A stretch of 61,468 nt of DNA, taken from UMGS1668 sp035447605 (GTDB lineage: Bacteria; Bacillota; Clostridia; Oscillospirales; Ruminococcaceae). The stretch is taken from NCBI GenBank assembly GCA_035447605.1, contig DAOTHJ010000012.1, positions 1 to 61,468 on the forward strand, written 5' to 3'. Below are positions 8,036 to 16,948 of this stretch, one piece after another. The position numbers were made by a program, and so were the translations under genes. Under the pieces are notes generated by a model. The model did not search any database. It saw nothing but the letters and a program-made list of their open reading frames with translations, and had not been told where the DNA came from. The first letter of the stretch is position 1. The number at the start of each line of letters is the position of its first letter.

Positions 8036-9904
8036 TCAGTTGTCATTCACTTCGCGGTAATCCGCGTCGACGTAGCCATCGGTCGCTCCGGTACCGCCGG
8101 TGCTTCCGTTGTTGTTGTCGGTGCCGCCGGCCTGCGGGCCCTGCTGCTGATAGGCATTCGGGTCGCCCTGCGGCTGCTGCTGATAGATTTTTGCGGAAAG
8201 CTCATAGAATTTGTCCTGCAGTTCTTTCTGCTTCGTCTTGATCACCTCGATTTCATCGCCCTTAAGGGCTTCCTTCAAGGCATCGATCCGGCTCTGGAGA
8301 GCGGCTTTGTCGTCGGAAGAGAGCTTCTCGCCGACATCGCCGAGCGTCTTTTCGCTCTGGTAGACCATCTGATCTGCGGAGTTGCGCAGATCGATCTCCT
8401 CGCGGCGCTTCTTGTCCTCGGCTGCAAACTGTTCCGCATCCTTGACCGCGTGCTCGACATCCTCCTTGCTCATGTTGGAGGAGCTGGTGATCGTGATATG
8501 CTGGTCCTTGCCGGTGCCAAGATCCTTGGCGCTGACGTTTACGATGCCGTTGGCATCGATATCAAACGTGACCTCGATCTGCGGGATGCCTCTCGGCGCC
8601 GGGACGATGCCGTCCAGATGGAACAGACCAAGGGATTTGTTGTCGCGGGCCATCTCACGCTCGCCCTGAAGGACGTGCACTTCGACCGTGGTCTGGCCGT
8701 CGGCCGCAGTGGAGAAGATCTGGGATTTCTTGACCGGGATCGTGGTGTTGCGGTCGATGATCTTGGTGAAGACGCCGCCGAGGGTCTCAACACCAAGGGA
8801 AAGCGGGGTGACATCGAGCAGCACGAGACCTTTGACGTCGCCGCCAAGCACGCCGCCCTGAATCGCGGCTCCTACAGCCACGCACTCATCCGGGTTGATG
8901 CCCTTAAACGGATCTTTGCCGGTGACCTTCTTGACCGCATCCTGAACGGCCGGGATTCTGGTGGAACCGCCGACGAGCAGCACCTTGTCGATATCGGAGA
9001 ATTTGAGTCCGGCGTCGGCAAGAGCCTTGTGAACCGGGCCCATGGTCTTTTCGACCAGGTCGGCGGTCAGCTCGTTAAATTTGGCGCGGGTGATATTCAT
9101 ATCGAGGTGCTTCGGGCCGGTGGAGTCGGCGGTGATGAACGGCAGGTTTACATTCGCCTGCGTCATGCCGGAGAGCTCGCATTTGCACTTCTCGGCAGCC
9201 TCTTTAAGCCTCTGCATCGCCATCTTGTCGGTGCGGAGATCGATGCCGTTTTCTTTCTTGAATGTTTCGGCGAGGTAGTTGATCAGGCGGTCGTCGAAAT
9301 CGTCGCCGCCGAGGTGCGTATCGCCGTTGGTCGCAAGGACCTCGTTGATGCCGTCGCCCATCTGGATGATGGAGACATCGAAGGTGCCACCGCCGAGGTC
9401 GTAGACCATGATCTTCTGATCCTGCTCTTTATCCGCACCATAGGCGAGGGAAGCGGCGGTCGGCTCGTTGATGATACGCTTGACATCGAGGCCCGCGATG
9501 CGTCCGGCATCTTTGGTAGCCTGACGCTGGGAGTCGTTGAAGTAGGCCGGCACGGTGATGACGGCCTGCGTGACCGGCTCGCCGAGATAGGCCTCCGCGT
9601 CGGCCTTCAGTTTCTGAAGGATCATGGCGGAGATCTCCTGCGGTGTATAGTTTTTGCCGTCGATGGCAACTTTATAATCGGAACCCATCTTACGTTTGAT
9701 CGAGGTCACGGTGCGGTCCGGGTTTGCGATGGCCTGACGTTTTGCGGCCTGGCCGACGACGCGTTCGCCGGTTTTGTTGAAGCCGACCACGGACGGCGTG
9801 GTTCTCGCGCCTTCCGAGTTCGGGATGACGACCGGAGAACCGGCCTCCATCACGGCTACGCAGGAGTTTGTGGTTCCAAGGTCAATACCAATAATTTTAG
9901 ACAT
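8036..9904 (-). CDS. dnaK: Chaperone DnaK (Hsp70)
   Basis: DnaK is the ATP-driven Hsp70 chaperone of the cytoplasm. The 622-residue product starts MSKIIGIDLGTTNSCVAVME. It contains the phosphate-binding motif MVYDLGGGTFDVSI, the hinge region VLLVGGSTRIPAVQ and a substrate-binding domain. It ends in a disordered Gln/Gly-rich tail finishing DADYREVNDN, close to the usual EEVD-like acidic end. The start at 9904 is chosen because GGAGG lies eight bases upstream; an in-frame ATG at 9919 overlaps this ribosome site and is unlikely. It lies between grpE and dnaJ. Confidence 0.98.
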   Translation of the reverse strand: MSKIIGIDLGTTNSCVAVMEAGSPVVIPNSEGARTTPSVVGFNKTGERVVGQAAKRQAIANPDRTVTSIKRKMGSDYKVAIDGKNYTPQEISAMILQKLKADAEAYLGEPVTQAVITVPAYFNDSQRQATKDAGRIAGLDVKRIINEPTAASLAYGADKEQDQKIMVYDLGGGTFDVSIIQMGDGINEVLATNGDTHLGGDDFDDRLINYLAETFKKENGIDLRTDKMAMQRLKEAAEKCKCELSGMTQANVNLPFITADSTGPKHLDMNITRAKFNELTADLVEKTMGPVHKALADAGLKFSDIDKVLLVGGSTRIPAVQDAVKKVTGKDPFKGINPDECVAVGAAIQGGVLGGDVKGLVLLDVTPLSLGVETLGGVFTKIIDRNTTIPVKKSQIFSTAADGQTTVEVHVLQGEREMARDNKSLGLFHLDGIVPAPRGIPQIEVTFDIDANGIVNVSAKDLGTGKDQHITITSSSNMSKEDVEHAVKDAEQFAAEDKKRREEIDLRNSADQMVYQSEKTLGDVGEKLSSDDKAALQSRIDALKEALKGDEIEVIKTKQKELQDKFYELSAKIYQQQPQGDPNAYQQQGPQAGGTDNNNGSTGGTGATDGYVDADYREVNDN

Positions 9905-9981
9905 AATGTATTCCTCCAATATCTATCGATACAATTACCAAACAAAATAAAGTGTATGTGATCGGGTCATCCCCGGGGTTT

Positions 9982-10575
9982 TCAGTTCGCGACCTTAACC
10001 ATGGTGAAGCGGATCACCCTGTCGCCGAGACGGTAGCCCTTGCGGAAGATCTCCACAATGGTATTTTCGCCGACGGTCGGATCCTCCACATGGAGAACCG
10101 CGTTGTGCAGGTTCGGATCAAAATGCTGATCCTTCGCCGGGATCTCGGTGACACCGAGGGAGGCAAAGGATTCCTCGACGGAATTGCAGATCATGTCGAT
10201 CCCCTTTTTGAAATTTTCGTCGGTGCAGGGGTATTCTTTCGCCCGATCGAAGCTGTCGAGGATCGGCAGCAGTTTCGTGACGGCGTCCGCGATGGCGTCG
10301 CTGTAAATGGCATCCTTTTCGCGCTGGGTGCGCTTGCGGAAGTTATCGTATTCGGCGAGCGTCCGGAGATACCGGTCGCTCAGCTCGTCGTACTTCTTCT
10401 GAAGTGCTTCCCGGTCGGCTTTCAGGCCTTCCAGCTCCGCTTGGAGCTTTGTACCCGCCGCGGATTCCTCGGGGGCCGGCCCTTCCTTGGCCGGATTTTG
10501 TATATCGGGGGTTGGTGCCGTCTGCCCCGCGGCCTGCGGAGTACCGGCCTCTTCTCTGATCTCTTTATTCTTCAT
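9982..10575 (-). CDS. grpE: Nucleotide exchange factor GrpE
   Basis: GrpE releases ADP from DnaK. The product has a disordered acidic N-terminus (about 65 residues), a long coiled coil (LEGLKADREALQKKYDELSD, then RYLRTLAEYDNFRKRTQREK) and a C-terminal beta domain ending GDRVIRFTMVKVAN. The ATG at 10575 (MKNKEIREE, 197 residues) is preferred; it overlaps the hrcA end by 11 bp, indicating translational coupling. An upstream in-frame ATG at 10635 would put 20 extra residues inside hrcA and is unlikely. Confidence 0.95.
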   Translation of the reverse strand: MKNKEIREEAGTPQAAGQTAPTPDIQNPAKEGPAPEESAAGTKLQAELEGLKADREALQKKYDELSDRYLRTLAEYDNFRKRTQREKDAIYSDAIADAVTKLLPILDSFDRAKEYPCTDENFKKGIDMICNSVEESFASLGVTEIPAKDQHFDPNLHNAVLHVEDPTVGENTIVEIFRKGYRLGDRVIRFTMVKVAN

Positions 10576-11614
10576 CTTCGTCACCCGTTTTCTGTTGATA
10601 AGTGATGGAAAGGAGTTTGCCCAGCTTCTCGGCAAAATACCGCAGATGCGGGATCAGCCTCGCGTAATCCATGCGCACCGGGCCGATCAGCCCGATGGCG
10701 CCGCAGTCGTTTTCGCCGATGCGGAACCGCGCGACGATCAGCGAGCTGCCGCAGAGCTCCGAGAAGCAGTTCTCCTTGCCGATAAACACCTGAATGCTGC
10801 CGGAGTTGCGGTCCAGCAGAGGACCCATATCCTCCCGGCGGTTGAGAAGTTTCATGATTTCCAAAGCCCTGTCGGAAAATTCGTTGTAGGTGAGGAGCTT
10901 TTCCTGCCCGCCCAGATAGTACTGGCCGTCGTAGGCCTCCTTGCAGAGCTCATAAATGCCGACCATCAGCGGATTAAACACCGCAGAGTATTCGCCGAGC
11001 TGAACGGAGACCGCGTGGATGAACTCTGCGCTGATCTCCCTGAGCGTCATGCCGGCAAAGCGGTCATTGGAAAACTTTTTAAAAAAGTCCGCGATGCCTG
11101 AGTTGATGCGGAAGTTGAGCCTGCAAACCTTGCTTTTGATTACGCCGTTGGAGGCGATCACCATCAGCACCACCGTGTAGCTGTCCGCCGGAACGATGTC
11201 GATGTGGTTGACCGTGACATGCGCGGGCGTGGTCGTTGCCGCAACGGTCGCGCAGCCGGTGTAATCCGCCAGCGTCTCCGCCGCATCCTGAAGAAGCCGG
11301 TCCGGGTCGGGATCGCGCACATTAAACAGCGCGTCGATGCCGTCCTTTTCTTCCTCCGTCAGCGGGCGGAAGCTCATCAGATGATCCACATAGGTGCGGT
11401 AGCCGAGATGACTCGGGATCCTTCCGGCTGAGGTATGCGGCTGTTCGAGAAAGCCCATGTTGAAAAGCAGCGCCATCTCGTTGCGGATCGTCGCCGGGGA
11501 GACATTGATTCCCGGCAGCTGGGATAAGGTCTTGGAGCCAACGGGCTCGCCGGTCCGGATATACGTCTCCACAATGGCGGCAAGAATTTTTTGTTTTCGC
11601 TCGTCGAACTGCAC
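10565..11614 (-). CDS. hrcA: Heat-inducible transcription repressor HrcA
   Basis: HrcA binds CIRCE operators and represses class I heat-shock genes; its folding depends on GroE. The 349-residue product begins with a winged-helix domain (KQKILAAIVETYIRTGEPVG, then INVSPATIRNEMALL), followed by HTSAGRIPSHLGYRTYVD and a GAF-like domain ending with a Gly-rich GAIGLIGPVRMDYARLIP stretch. All are family hallmarks. It is the first gene of the operon, and a CIRCE element 27 bp upstream shows direct autoregulation. Confidence 0.97.
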   Translation of the reverse strand: MQFDERKQKILAAIVETYIRTGEPVGSKTLSQLPGINVSPATIRNEMALLFNMGFLEQPHTSAGRIPSHLGYRTYVDHLMSFRPLTEEEKDGIDALFNVRDPDPDRLLQDAAETLADYTGCATVAATTTPAHVTVNHIDIVPADSYTVVLMVIASNGVIKSKVCRLNFRINSGIADFFKKFSNDRFAGMTLREISAEFIHAVSVQLGEYSAVFNPLMVGIYELCKEAYDGQYYLGGQEKLLTYNEFSDRALEIMKLLNRREDMGPLLDRNSGSIQVFIGKENCFSELCGSSLIVARFRIGENDCGAIGLIGPVRMDYARLIPHLRYFAEKLGKLLSITYQQKTGDEDEE

Positions 11615-11641
11615 GCACCCGCCTCCCTTCGTTCTTCTGGA

Positions 11642-11668
11642 TTAGCACTCTAATTGTTCGAGTGCCAA
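11642..11668. promoter_or_regulatory. CIRCE operator (HrcA binding site)
   Basis: TTAGCACTC-N9-GAGTGCCAA. This matches the consensus inverted repeat with its fixed nine-base spacer except for one position in the right arm (C for T). It lies between the hrcA promoter and start codon. Confidence 0.96.
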
Positions 11669-11675
11669 CATGTAT

Positions 11676-11704
11676 AATATACCCATTCGACGCCCGGCTG
11701 TCAA
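11676..11704 (-). promoter_or_regulatory. Promoter of the hrcA operon
   Basis: On the minus strand TTGACA (11704-11699) is followed after 17 bp by TATATT (11681-11676), a near-consensus vegetative promoter placed directly upstream of CIRCE. Confidence 0.85.
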
Positions 11705-12292
11705 TAGGGTTTTCAAAAAGTTCATAAAAATTTCAGCACTCCCGTAGGGCGTCTGCCGGATTCATTGTTTCCGGAACCTTATTTAATCATACCTATATTT
11801 ATAAAAAACAGCGAACCGCCTTTTGGGGCGGCCTCCTCGGCGGGAGATGGCGGCCGCGCGGAATGAGGAAACACGTGTCTCATTATAAAAAGATAGGTTA
11901 TGTAATCCGGCGGGGTCTGTGCGGGCATGGGGAAAGAACCGGAGCCGAATAGGCCGGCCCGATCTCGGGAGATGTCCGCCCGTACGGGCATAAAGAAAGG
12001 GCTTCGGGCGAAATTGCCGCAAATCCGACGCCGCCGACCGATCTATGCGGATGCGGGGAAGAAGCAGAGCCGTGCAGCCCGGCCCGATCTCGGGAGATGT
12101 CCGCCCGCGCGGGCATAGAGAAAGCGCTTTGGGCGAAATTACGGTAAATCCGATATCGCCGGCCGATAATCAGTCATGAGAAAGAACCGGAGAGAAATTT
12201 CCTTCTGCCCCATGGGACGCGTTTCAAGAAAGCAGATTTTGAGCCGCCGGGCGTGTGCGGAAGGTGCGGAGGTTCCCTCCGGGCGATAAAAA
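11705..12292. other. 588-bp intergenic region with direct repeats
   Basis: No convincing gene is seen. The stretch holds a 125-bp direct repeat (listed separately) and GC-rich palindromes. The short open frames here are a by-product of the repeat. Confidence 0.5.
11927..12195. repeat. 125-bp direct repeat, two copies plus a partial third
   Basis: Copy 1 (about 11927-12050) and copy 2 (about 12052-12170) share CCCGATCTCGGGAGATGTCC (from 11958 and 12083) and the following GGGCATAnAGAAAG and GGGCGAAATT blocks, at a constant offset of 125 bp. A partial third copy with GAAAGAACCGGAG starts near 12176. The inner palindrome is GCCCGTACGGGC in copy 1 (11978-11989) and GCCCGCGCGGGC in copy 2 (12103-12114). 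The central pair changed together, so symmetry was kept. The role is unknown. Confidence 0.8.
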
Positions 12293-12325
12293 AGCCCTCT
12301 TCCAAAAAGAGAGGGCTCGTTTTTT
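12293..12325. terminator. Terminator, probably bidirectional
   Basis: AGCCCTCT (12293-12300) pairs with AGAGGGCT (12310-12317), with T-rich flanks on both strands. It ends the eight-gene minus-strand run that begins at 19454. Confidence 0.85.
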
Positions 12326-12351
12326 AAATTTATACCCGTAAAGGTGCCGTG

Positions 12352-12948
12352 TCAGTCCTCCGGCTCGGGGCCGAAGACACGTTCCACCAGTTCCGCATAC
12401 TCACGCCAGGCAGGCGTGGCGGAAAGCTCCGAGAGCGCGCGCGCCATCGAGCGGTAGTACCAGGCCTGCTCCTCCGGGTCCTTGCAGTGGAACCTCCGCC
12501 AGAGATCCGGCCCAAACGTCTCGTAGTCCCGGGCGACGGCGCGCATGTTGGAGAGTTTATCCCCCAGCGCGACGATCTTCGCATCCCGCTCCGCGGAGGC
12601 AAGGTGCGTGACGGCCTCCTGCTTCCGGATCTTCCAGGTCAGTTCCGCCGGCATGTTCTCCCGCTTGTTCTCGCTCTCCTCCGCCACCAGCGCGGCCACC
12701 CGTTCGCCGAAGTGCAGGCGCAGTTCTTCCTCCGTCACACCGGCGTCCTCCACCACGTCGTGCAGCAGCGCGGCGGCGAGAACCTCCGGATCGTTCGTGA
12801 CGGTCGCGGCGACGGCGGCCGCCTCCATCGGATGAAAGATGTACGGCATCCCGGTCGCTTTGCGGAAGACGCCGCTGTGTTTCTCCGCGGCGAAAAGCAG
12901 CGCGCGGTTGAGCAGGGCGAAATCATAATTCTCCGGTCTCTGTGGCAT
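12352..12948 (-). CDS. HD-domain hydrolase of the small alarmone hydrolase (MESH1/SpoT-like) type
   Basis: The product (198 residues) is a compact HD phosphohydrolase. The motifs resemble the (p)ppGpp hydrolase half of SpoT and MESH1: an early HSG, YIFHPMEAA, the metal-binding LLHDVVEDAG, and a later ALGDKLSNMRA (the counterpart of LADRLHNM). No synthetase, TGS or ACT domain follows, so it is hydrolase-only. Alarmone hydrolysis is inferred from the motifs and is not certain; another nucleotide 3'-pyrophosphate could be the substrate. The ATG at 12948 is chosen because GGAGG lies six bases upstream; an ATG two codons earlier has no spacing. It is the last gene of its run. Confidence 0.78.
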   Translation of the reverse strand: MPQRPENYDFALLNRALLFAAEKHSGVFRKATGMPYIFHPMEAAAVAATVTNDPEVLAAALLHDVVEDAGVTEEELRLHFGERVAALVAEESENKRENMPAELTWKIRKQEAVTHLASAERDAKIVALGDKLSNMRAVARDYETFGPDLWRRFHCKDPEEQAWYYRSMARALSELSATPAWREYAELVERVFGPEPED

Positions 12949-13185
12949 GGGCATCCTCCTCTCTGAGCATGAGCATGGTTTGGGAATCCGCCGTCCGGAA
13001 TCGAAGCCCTCCGGCTCGGGGTTGTTTATGAGCATAGGTGGGCTCTCCGCATGGGGCGAGGATGCCCGCAAAACGCCGAAAGGCCGTTCTGCCGACAGAT
13101 TCTTCCCCGCAAACGGCGTTTTTTCCGGCCGGGCGGCGGGCTATCCTCTCAAAATTCAAAGGCCGGCTTATCGAAATCCTTCGGC

Positions 13186-13806
13186 TCAATAGCCGAGCGG
13201 CTCGCCCACCAAAATGACCTTGATGCGTCCCGGAAGCCGCTGGAAGCCGAATGCCGTGTAGGTGCAGCAGATGCGGTCCGGCGAGAGGCAGTCCTCGCAC
13301 TTCCCCGTCACGGTACAGGGCGTCTTTTTGCAAAGGCGTACGGCGTTCCTCGGCGCGGCGATGGTGCGGACGCGCGCGACGGCGGCATCCATATCCGGCA
13401 CGACCTTGTTGATTCCGGAGACGATCAGCACATGCTCCGGCCCGAAGATCATCGGCGCGACGCGGGTGCCGATCCCGTCGACCTGATAAATCCAGCCGTC
13501 CTCCGTGATCGCGTTGGCGCTCGCGAGGAACCAGTCGGCTGCAAAGCACTGCTGGTACAGCTCCTCTTTTTGTTCTTTGGTGAGGCCCTCCTGATAGCGG
13601 TCAAGGAAGCGATACTTCTCCGAACGGAGCAGGTCGAGGATGCCCGTCTCATCAAGCGTCACCGAGCCGCCGACCGCCGTGATGGCGCCCTCCGGAATCA
13701 GCTCTTCCACAAGGGCTCTCGCCTCTTCTTTCGTCTCCACATACATGGCATCCATACGGTTGCGTTTCAGTGCCTCCAGCACCGTGGAATATTCGGTCTT
13801 TTCCAT
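13186..13806 (-). CDS. LUD-domain (lactate utilization-type) protein
   Basis: The 206-residue product belongs to the LUD (DUF162, LutC/YkgG-like) family. Visible marks are AITAVGGSVTLDETGILDLL, then DWFLASANAITEDGWIYQVD, then GPEHVLIVSGINKVV, as in stand-alone LUD proteins of Clostridia. A cysteine-rich patch near the C-terminus (CKKTPCTVTGKCEDCLSPDR, then ICC) could bind a metal or cluster. LutC proteins take part in L-lactate oxidation with LutA and LutB, but neither is nearby, so the substrate is unknown. The ATG at 13806 follows GAAAGGAG. It lies 13 bp after the HAD gene, so the two are cotranscribed. Confidence 0.82.
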   Translation of the reverse strand: MEKTEYSTVLEALKRNRMDAMYVETKEEARALVEELIPEGAITAVGGSVTLDETGILDLLRSEKYRFLDRYQEGLTKEQKEELYQQCFAADWFLASANAITEDGWIYQVDGIGTRVAPMIFGPEHVLIVSGINKVVPDMDAAVARVRTIAAPRNAVRLCKKTPCTVTGKCEDCLSPDRICCTYTAFGFQRLPGRIKVILVGEPLGY

Positions 13807-13819
13807 GGCTTTTCTCCTT

Positions 13820-14479
13820 TCAGCGGAGCAGCAGGTCCCGCAGCCCCGCGACATCATTCACAAAAAACTCCGGCCGGCAGGCCCTCAGATCCTCCTCACG
13901 GCCGTATCCGTAACCGACGGCCACCGCGGCAAGACCCTTTTCGTGGGCCGCCAGAATATCCATCTCACGATCGCCGACCATCACGGCCTCCCGCTTTGTC
14001 TCCAAAGTGAGACCGAGCCGGCGAAGGGCCTCTTTTATAACTCCCTCCTTGGTGTCGCAGCTCCCGTCGAGCGAGGCGCCGACCGTCTCGTCAAAATACG
14101 GCAGAAGGCCGTAATGCTCAAGAATCTTGACGCAGAATTCCTCCGGCTTTGCGGAGGCAAGGGCAAGTACTTTACCCTTTTCCTTCAGGGCGGCCAGCAT
14201 CTCCGGCACGCCGTCGTAAACTTTGTTTTCATAAAGGCCGACGGTGCTGAAGCGCTCCCGGTATTTCTCGATGAGCTTCTCCGCAAGCTCCGGGGCCACC
14301 CCGTAATTTTTGATATACAGATCGCGCAGCGGCGGGCCGATGATTCCGCTGAGCGTGTCCTGGTTTGTTTCTTCATAGCCGCAGAGCGCCTTGAGCGCAT
14401 AGTTAAAACTTTTGGTGATGCCCTCAAACGAATCGGTCAGCGTTCCGTCGAGGTCAAGCAGAATATAAGTAAAAGACAT
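13820..14479 (-). CDS. HAD-family phosphatase (phosphoglycolate phosphatase-like)
   Basis: The 219-residue HAD hydrolase has motif I DLDGTLTDSF (nucleophile Asp), a helical C1 cap, motif II LALASAKPEEF, a lysine near CDTKEGVI, and motif IV VMVGDREMDILAA. The arrangement fits the Gph/PpaX subfamily (phosphoglycolate or pyrophosphate), but substrate cannot be read from sequence. The start ATG overlaps the stop codon of the upstream pncC-like gene by one base, a sign of translational coupling. Confidence 0.85.
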   Translation of the reverse strand: MSFTYILLDLDGTLTDSFEGITKSFNYALKALCGYEETNQDTLSGIIGPPLRDLYIKNYGVAPELAEKLIEKYRERFSTVGLYENKVYDGVPEMLAALKEKGKVLALASAKPEEFCVKILEHYGLLPYFDETVGASLDGSCDTKEGVIKEALRRLGLTLETKREAVMVGDREMDILAAHEKGLAAVAVGYGYGREEDLRACRPEFFVNDVAGLRDLLLR

Positions 14480-15006
14480 TATTGGGTTGTTTCCTCCACT
14501 TTAAATATAGCCGCAGCCGCGGATTTCTCCGCGGGGCGGCGGCCGACAAGCTCGGCGGCAAGGCGAAGAGCCTCCTCCGCAGCCTGCCTGCGCACGGCAT
14601 CCCGGTCGCCAGAAAAATGAAATTCCCGCGTGAGGTTGCCCCAGTCCGTATCGGCGCCGACATAGACGAGCCCCACGGGTTTCCCTTCGTCGCCGTCCGG
14701 TCCGGCAAGCCCGGTGACGGAGACGCCGACATCCGCGCCCAGAATCTTCCGGACGCCGGACGCCATCTCATGCGCGGTCTGGGCCGAGACGGCGCCATAC
14801 GCATCGAGCGTCTCCCGGCGGACGCCGAGGAGCTTCTCCTTCGCTTCATTGCAGTAGGTGACGGCGCTGAACCGGAGAACCTTCGACGCTCCCGGGACGG
14901 AGGTGATGCGCTCCGCCACCATGCCGCCGGTACAGCTCTCGGCCGCAGAGACGGTCAGGCCCTGCTCCTTCAGCAACTGAACGAGTTTTTCTTCGCTTGT
15001 TTCCAC
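14479..15006 (-). CDS. pncC: Nicotinamide-nucleotide amidase (CinA C-terminal domain protein)
   Basis: The enzyme deamidates NMN to nicotinate mononucleotide in the pyridine nucleotide salvage cycle. The product is only the CinA C-terminal domain: TVSAAESCTGGMVAERITSV, then GAVSAQTAHEMASGVR, then SVTGLAGPDGDEGKPVGLVY. The N-terminal MoaB-like domain of full CinA is absent. The start is taken as GTG at 15006 (175 residues), because GGAGGGG lies six bases upstream and overlaps an earlier in-frame TTG. It lies between aspS and the HAD gene. Confidence 0.9.
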   Translation of the reverse strand: METSEEKLVQLLKEQGLTVSAAESCTGGMVAERITSVPGASKVLRFSAVTYCNEAKEKLLGVRRETLDAYGAVSAQTAHEMASGVRKILGADVGVSVTGLAGPDGDEGKPVGLVYVGADTDWGNLTREFHFSGDRDAVRRQAAEEALRLAAELVGRRPAEKSAAAAIFKVEETTQ

Positions 15007-15098
15007 CGCAATCCCCTCCAATTCGTATATTTTTTATAAAATAATACAGAAAGGGCGCCTTCCGTGCAGGTTCTGCGCTTCCGGCGCCATATCCGTTT

Positions 15099-16895
15099 TT
15101 ATTCTTCCGTCTTATCCTTATCGTCCAGTACGACGGCGATGTGCAGTTCATCCAGGGATTTCTGTTCAACCTCGGCGGGGCACTGCGTCATCAGTTCGGT
15201 CGCGGTCTGAACCTTCGGGAAGGCGATGACGTCGCGGATGGTATCCTTTTTGAGCATCAGCATGACGAGGCGGTCAAGGCCGAACGCCATTCCACCGTGA
15301 GGCGGCACGCCGTATTTGAAGGAATCCAGCAGGAAGCCGAAGCGCCGGTAGGCCTCCTCCTCAGAGAAACCGAGCCCGGTGAACATCTTGGACTGCACAA
15401 CCGGGTCGCTGATTCGGATCGAGCCGCCACCGACTTCGCACCCGTTCATGACCATATCGTAGGCGCGGGCGTAGCAGTCCTCCGGGTGAGTCGTCAGGCG
15501 GTCCTCGTCGCCGGGACGCGGGCAGGTGAAGGGATGATGCATCGCCATCCAGCGGTTCTCCTCATCGGACCACTCAAACTGCGGGAACTCGGTGATCCAG
15601 AGCAGATCGAACGTATCCTTCGGAATCAGGCCGAGCTCGTTGCCGAGCGCAAGGCGGAGCTGGCCGAGGCTTGTACAGACGATATCGCTGCGCGGATCGG
15701 CCACAAGGAAGATCACGTCTCCTGTCTCGGCGCCGAGGCGCTCGCGGATCGCGTTCTTTTCCTCTTCGGTCAGGAATTTCTCATAGCTGGAGCTCTCGCC
15801 TTCCGGCGTCAGGCGGGTCCATGCGAGGCCCTTGGCGCGGTAGGTTTTGACGAGCTCGGTCAGCCTGTCGATTTCTTTTCTCGTAAATTTGGCGGCGGCG
15901 CCCCTCGCGTTGATACCGCGGACGGAGCCCTTTCCGTTTTCCAGCGCGCCGGCGAAGACTTTGAATTCGCAGCCCGCGAGCAGGTCGGAAAGATCCTGAA
16001 TTTCGAGGCCGAAGCGGGTATCCGGCTTGTCGGAGCCGTATCTTGCCATGGCCTCGTTGTATTTCATACGGCGCAGCGGCGTCTCGATGTCGATGTCGAG
16101 AATCTTCTTAAAGACGTATTTGACGAAACCCTCATTCATCGTCATGACGTCCTCTTCCTCGACGAAGCTCATCTCCATGTCGATCTGGGTGAACTCGGGC
16201 TGGCGGTCGGCGCGGAGATCCTCGTCGCGGAAGCAGCGGGCGATCTGCATGTATCGGTCGCAGCCGGAGAGCATCAGCAGCTGTTTATAAAGCTGGGGGC
16301 TCTGCGGCAGGGCGTAGAAGCTGCCCGGATGGACGCGGGAGGGGACGAGGTAGTCTCTGGCGCCTTCGGGCGTGGACTTAATCAGGCAAGGGGTCTCCAC
16401 TTCAAGGAAACCGTTGTCATCATAGTAATCGTGCGCGCACTTGACGATCTTGTGGCGCATCATCAGAGCGTCCTGCATCTCCTTTCTGCGGAGGTCCAGA
16501 AAGCGATACTGCAGGCGGAGCATCTCGCCGGTCTTGATGTTGTCGGCGACTTCAAAAGGCGGGGTCGCGCTCTTGGCGAGAATCTTCATCTCGGTGACGA
16601 AGATTTCAATTTGGCCGGTCGGGATCTCGGTGTTGACGGATTCCCTCCGGCGGACGGTACCCTTGACGGCCAGGACGAATTCCGCCCTGACGGAGGCGGC
16701 ATCCGCAAAAATGGCGCGGTCGGTGCCGTCGCCGAATGCGAGCTGCACGATGCCCGTGCGGTCGCGCAAATCAATGAAAATCAGGTTGCCGAGATCGCGG
16801 GTCTTCTGCGCCCAGCCGAACGCGGTGACTTCCTTTCCGATCTGTTCTTCCGTAAATTCCCCGCAGTAGTTGGTGCGGCTCCATCCAAAGACCAT
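15099..16895 (-). CDS. aspS: Aspartate--tRNA ligase
   Basis: AspS charges tRNA-Asp. The 598-residue product is the long bacterial type with an N-terminal OB-fold anticodon domain (residues 1-110, including GNLIFIDLRDRTGIVQLAFG), a class II catalytic core (FLEVETPCLIKSTPEGARDY, then CFRDEDLRADRQPEFTQIDM), an inserted GAD domain (about 290-420), and motif 3 GGMAFGLDRLVMLML. Length and motifs are normal. GGAGGAAG precedes the ATG. It follows hisS by about 50 bp, the standard hisS-aspS pairing of Firmicutes. Confidence 0.97.
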   Translation of the reverse strand: MVFGWSRTNYCGEFTEEQIGKEVTAFGWAQKTRDLGNLIFIDLRDRTGIVQLAFGDGTDRAIFADAASVRAEFVLAVKGTVRRRESVNTEIPTGQIEIFVTEMKILAKSATPPFEVADNIKTGEMLRLQYRFLDLRRKEMQDALMMRHKIVKCAHDYYDDNGFLEVETPCLIKSTPEGARDYLVPSRVHPGSFYALPQSPQLYKQLLMLSGCDRYMQIARCFRDEDLRADRQPEFTQIDMEMSFVEEEDVMTMNEGFVKYVFKKILDIDIETPLRRMKYNEAMARYGSDKPDTRFGLEIQDLSDLLAGCEFKVFAGALENGKGSVRGINARGAAAKFTRKEIDRLTELVKTYRAKGLAWTRLTPEGESSSYEKFLTEEEKNAIRERLGAETGDVIFLVADPRSDIVCTSLGQLRLALGNELGLIPKDTFDLLWITEFPQFEWSDEENRWMAMHHPFTCPRPGDEDRLTTHPEDCYARAYDMVMNGCEVGGGSIRISDPVVQSKMFTGLGFSEEEAYRRFGFLLDSFKYGVPPHGGMAFGLDRLVMLMLKKDTIRDVIAFPKVQTATELMTQCPAEVEQKSLDELHIAVVLDDKDKTEE

Positions 16896-16948
16896 AAAAC
16901 TTCCTCCGATTTATCTTCTGACTGAATTTTTTGCAAAAGCGGCGCGGC

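Noticed and set aside
7970..9961. Long plus-strand open frame opposite dnaK
   Set aside because: It is the antisense shadow of a highly expressed GC-rich gene; the encoded sequence has no recognisable features.
15141..16925. 594-codon plus-strand open frame opposite aspS
   Set aside because: Antisense shadow; composition rich in Ala/Gly/Asp/Val as expected from reversed codons.
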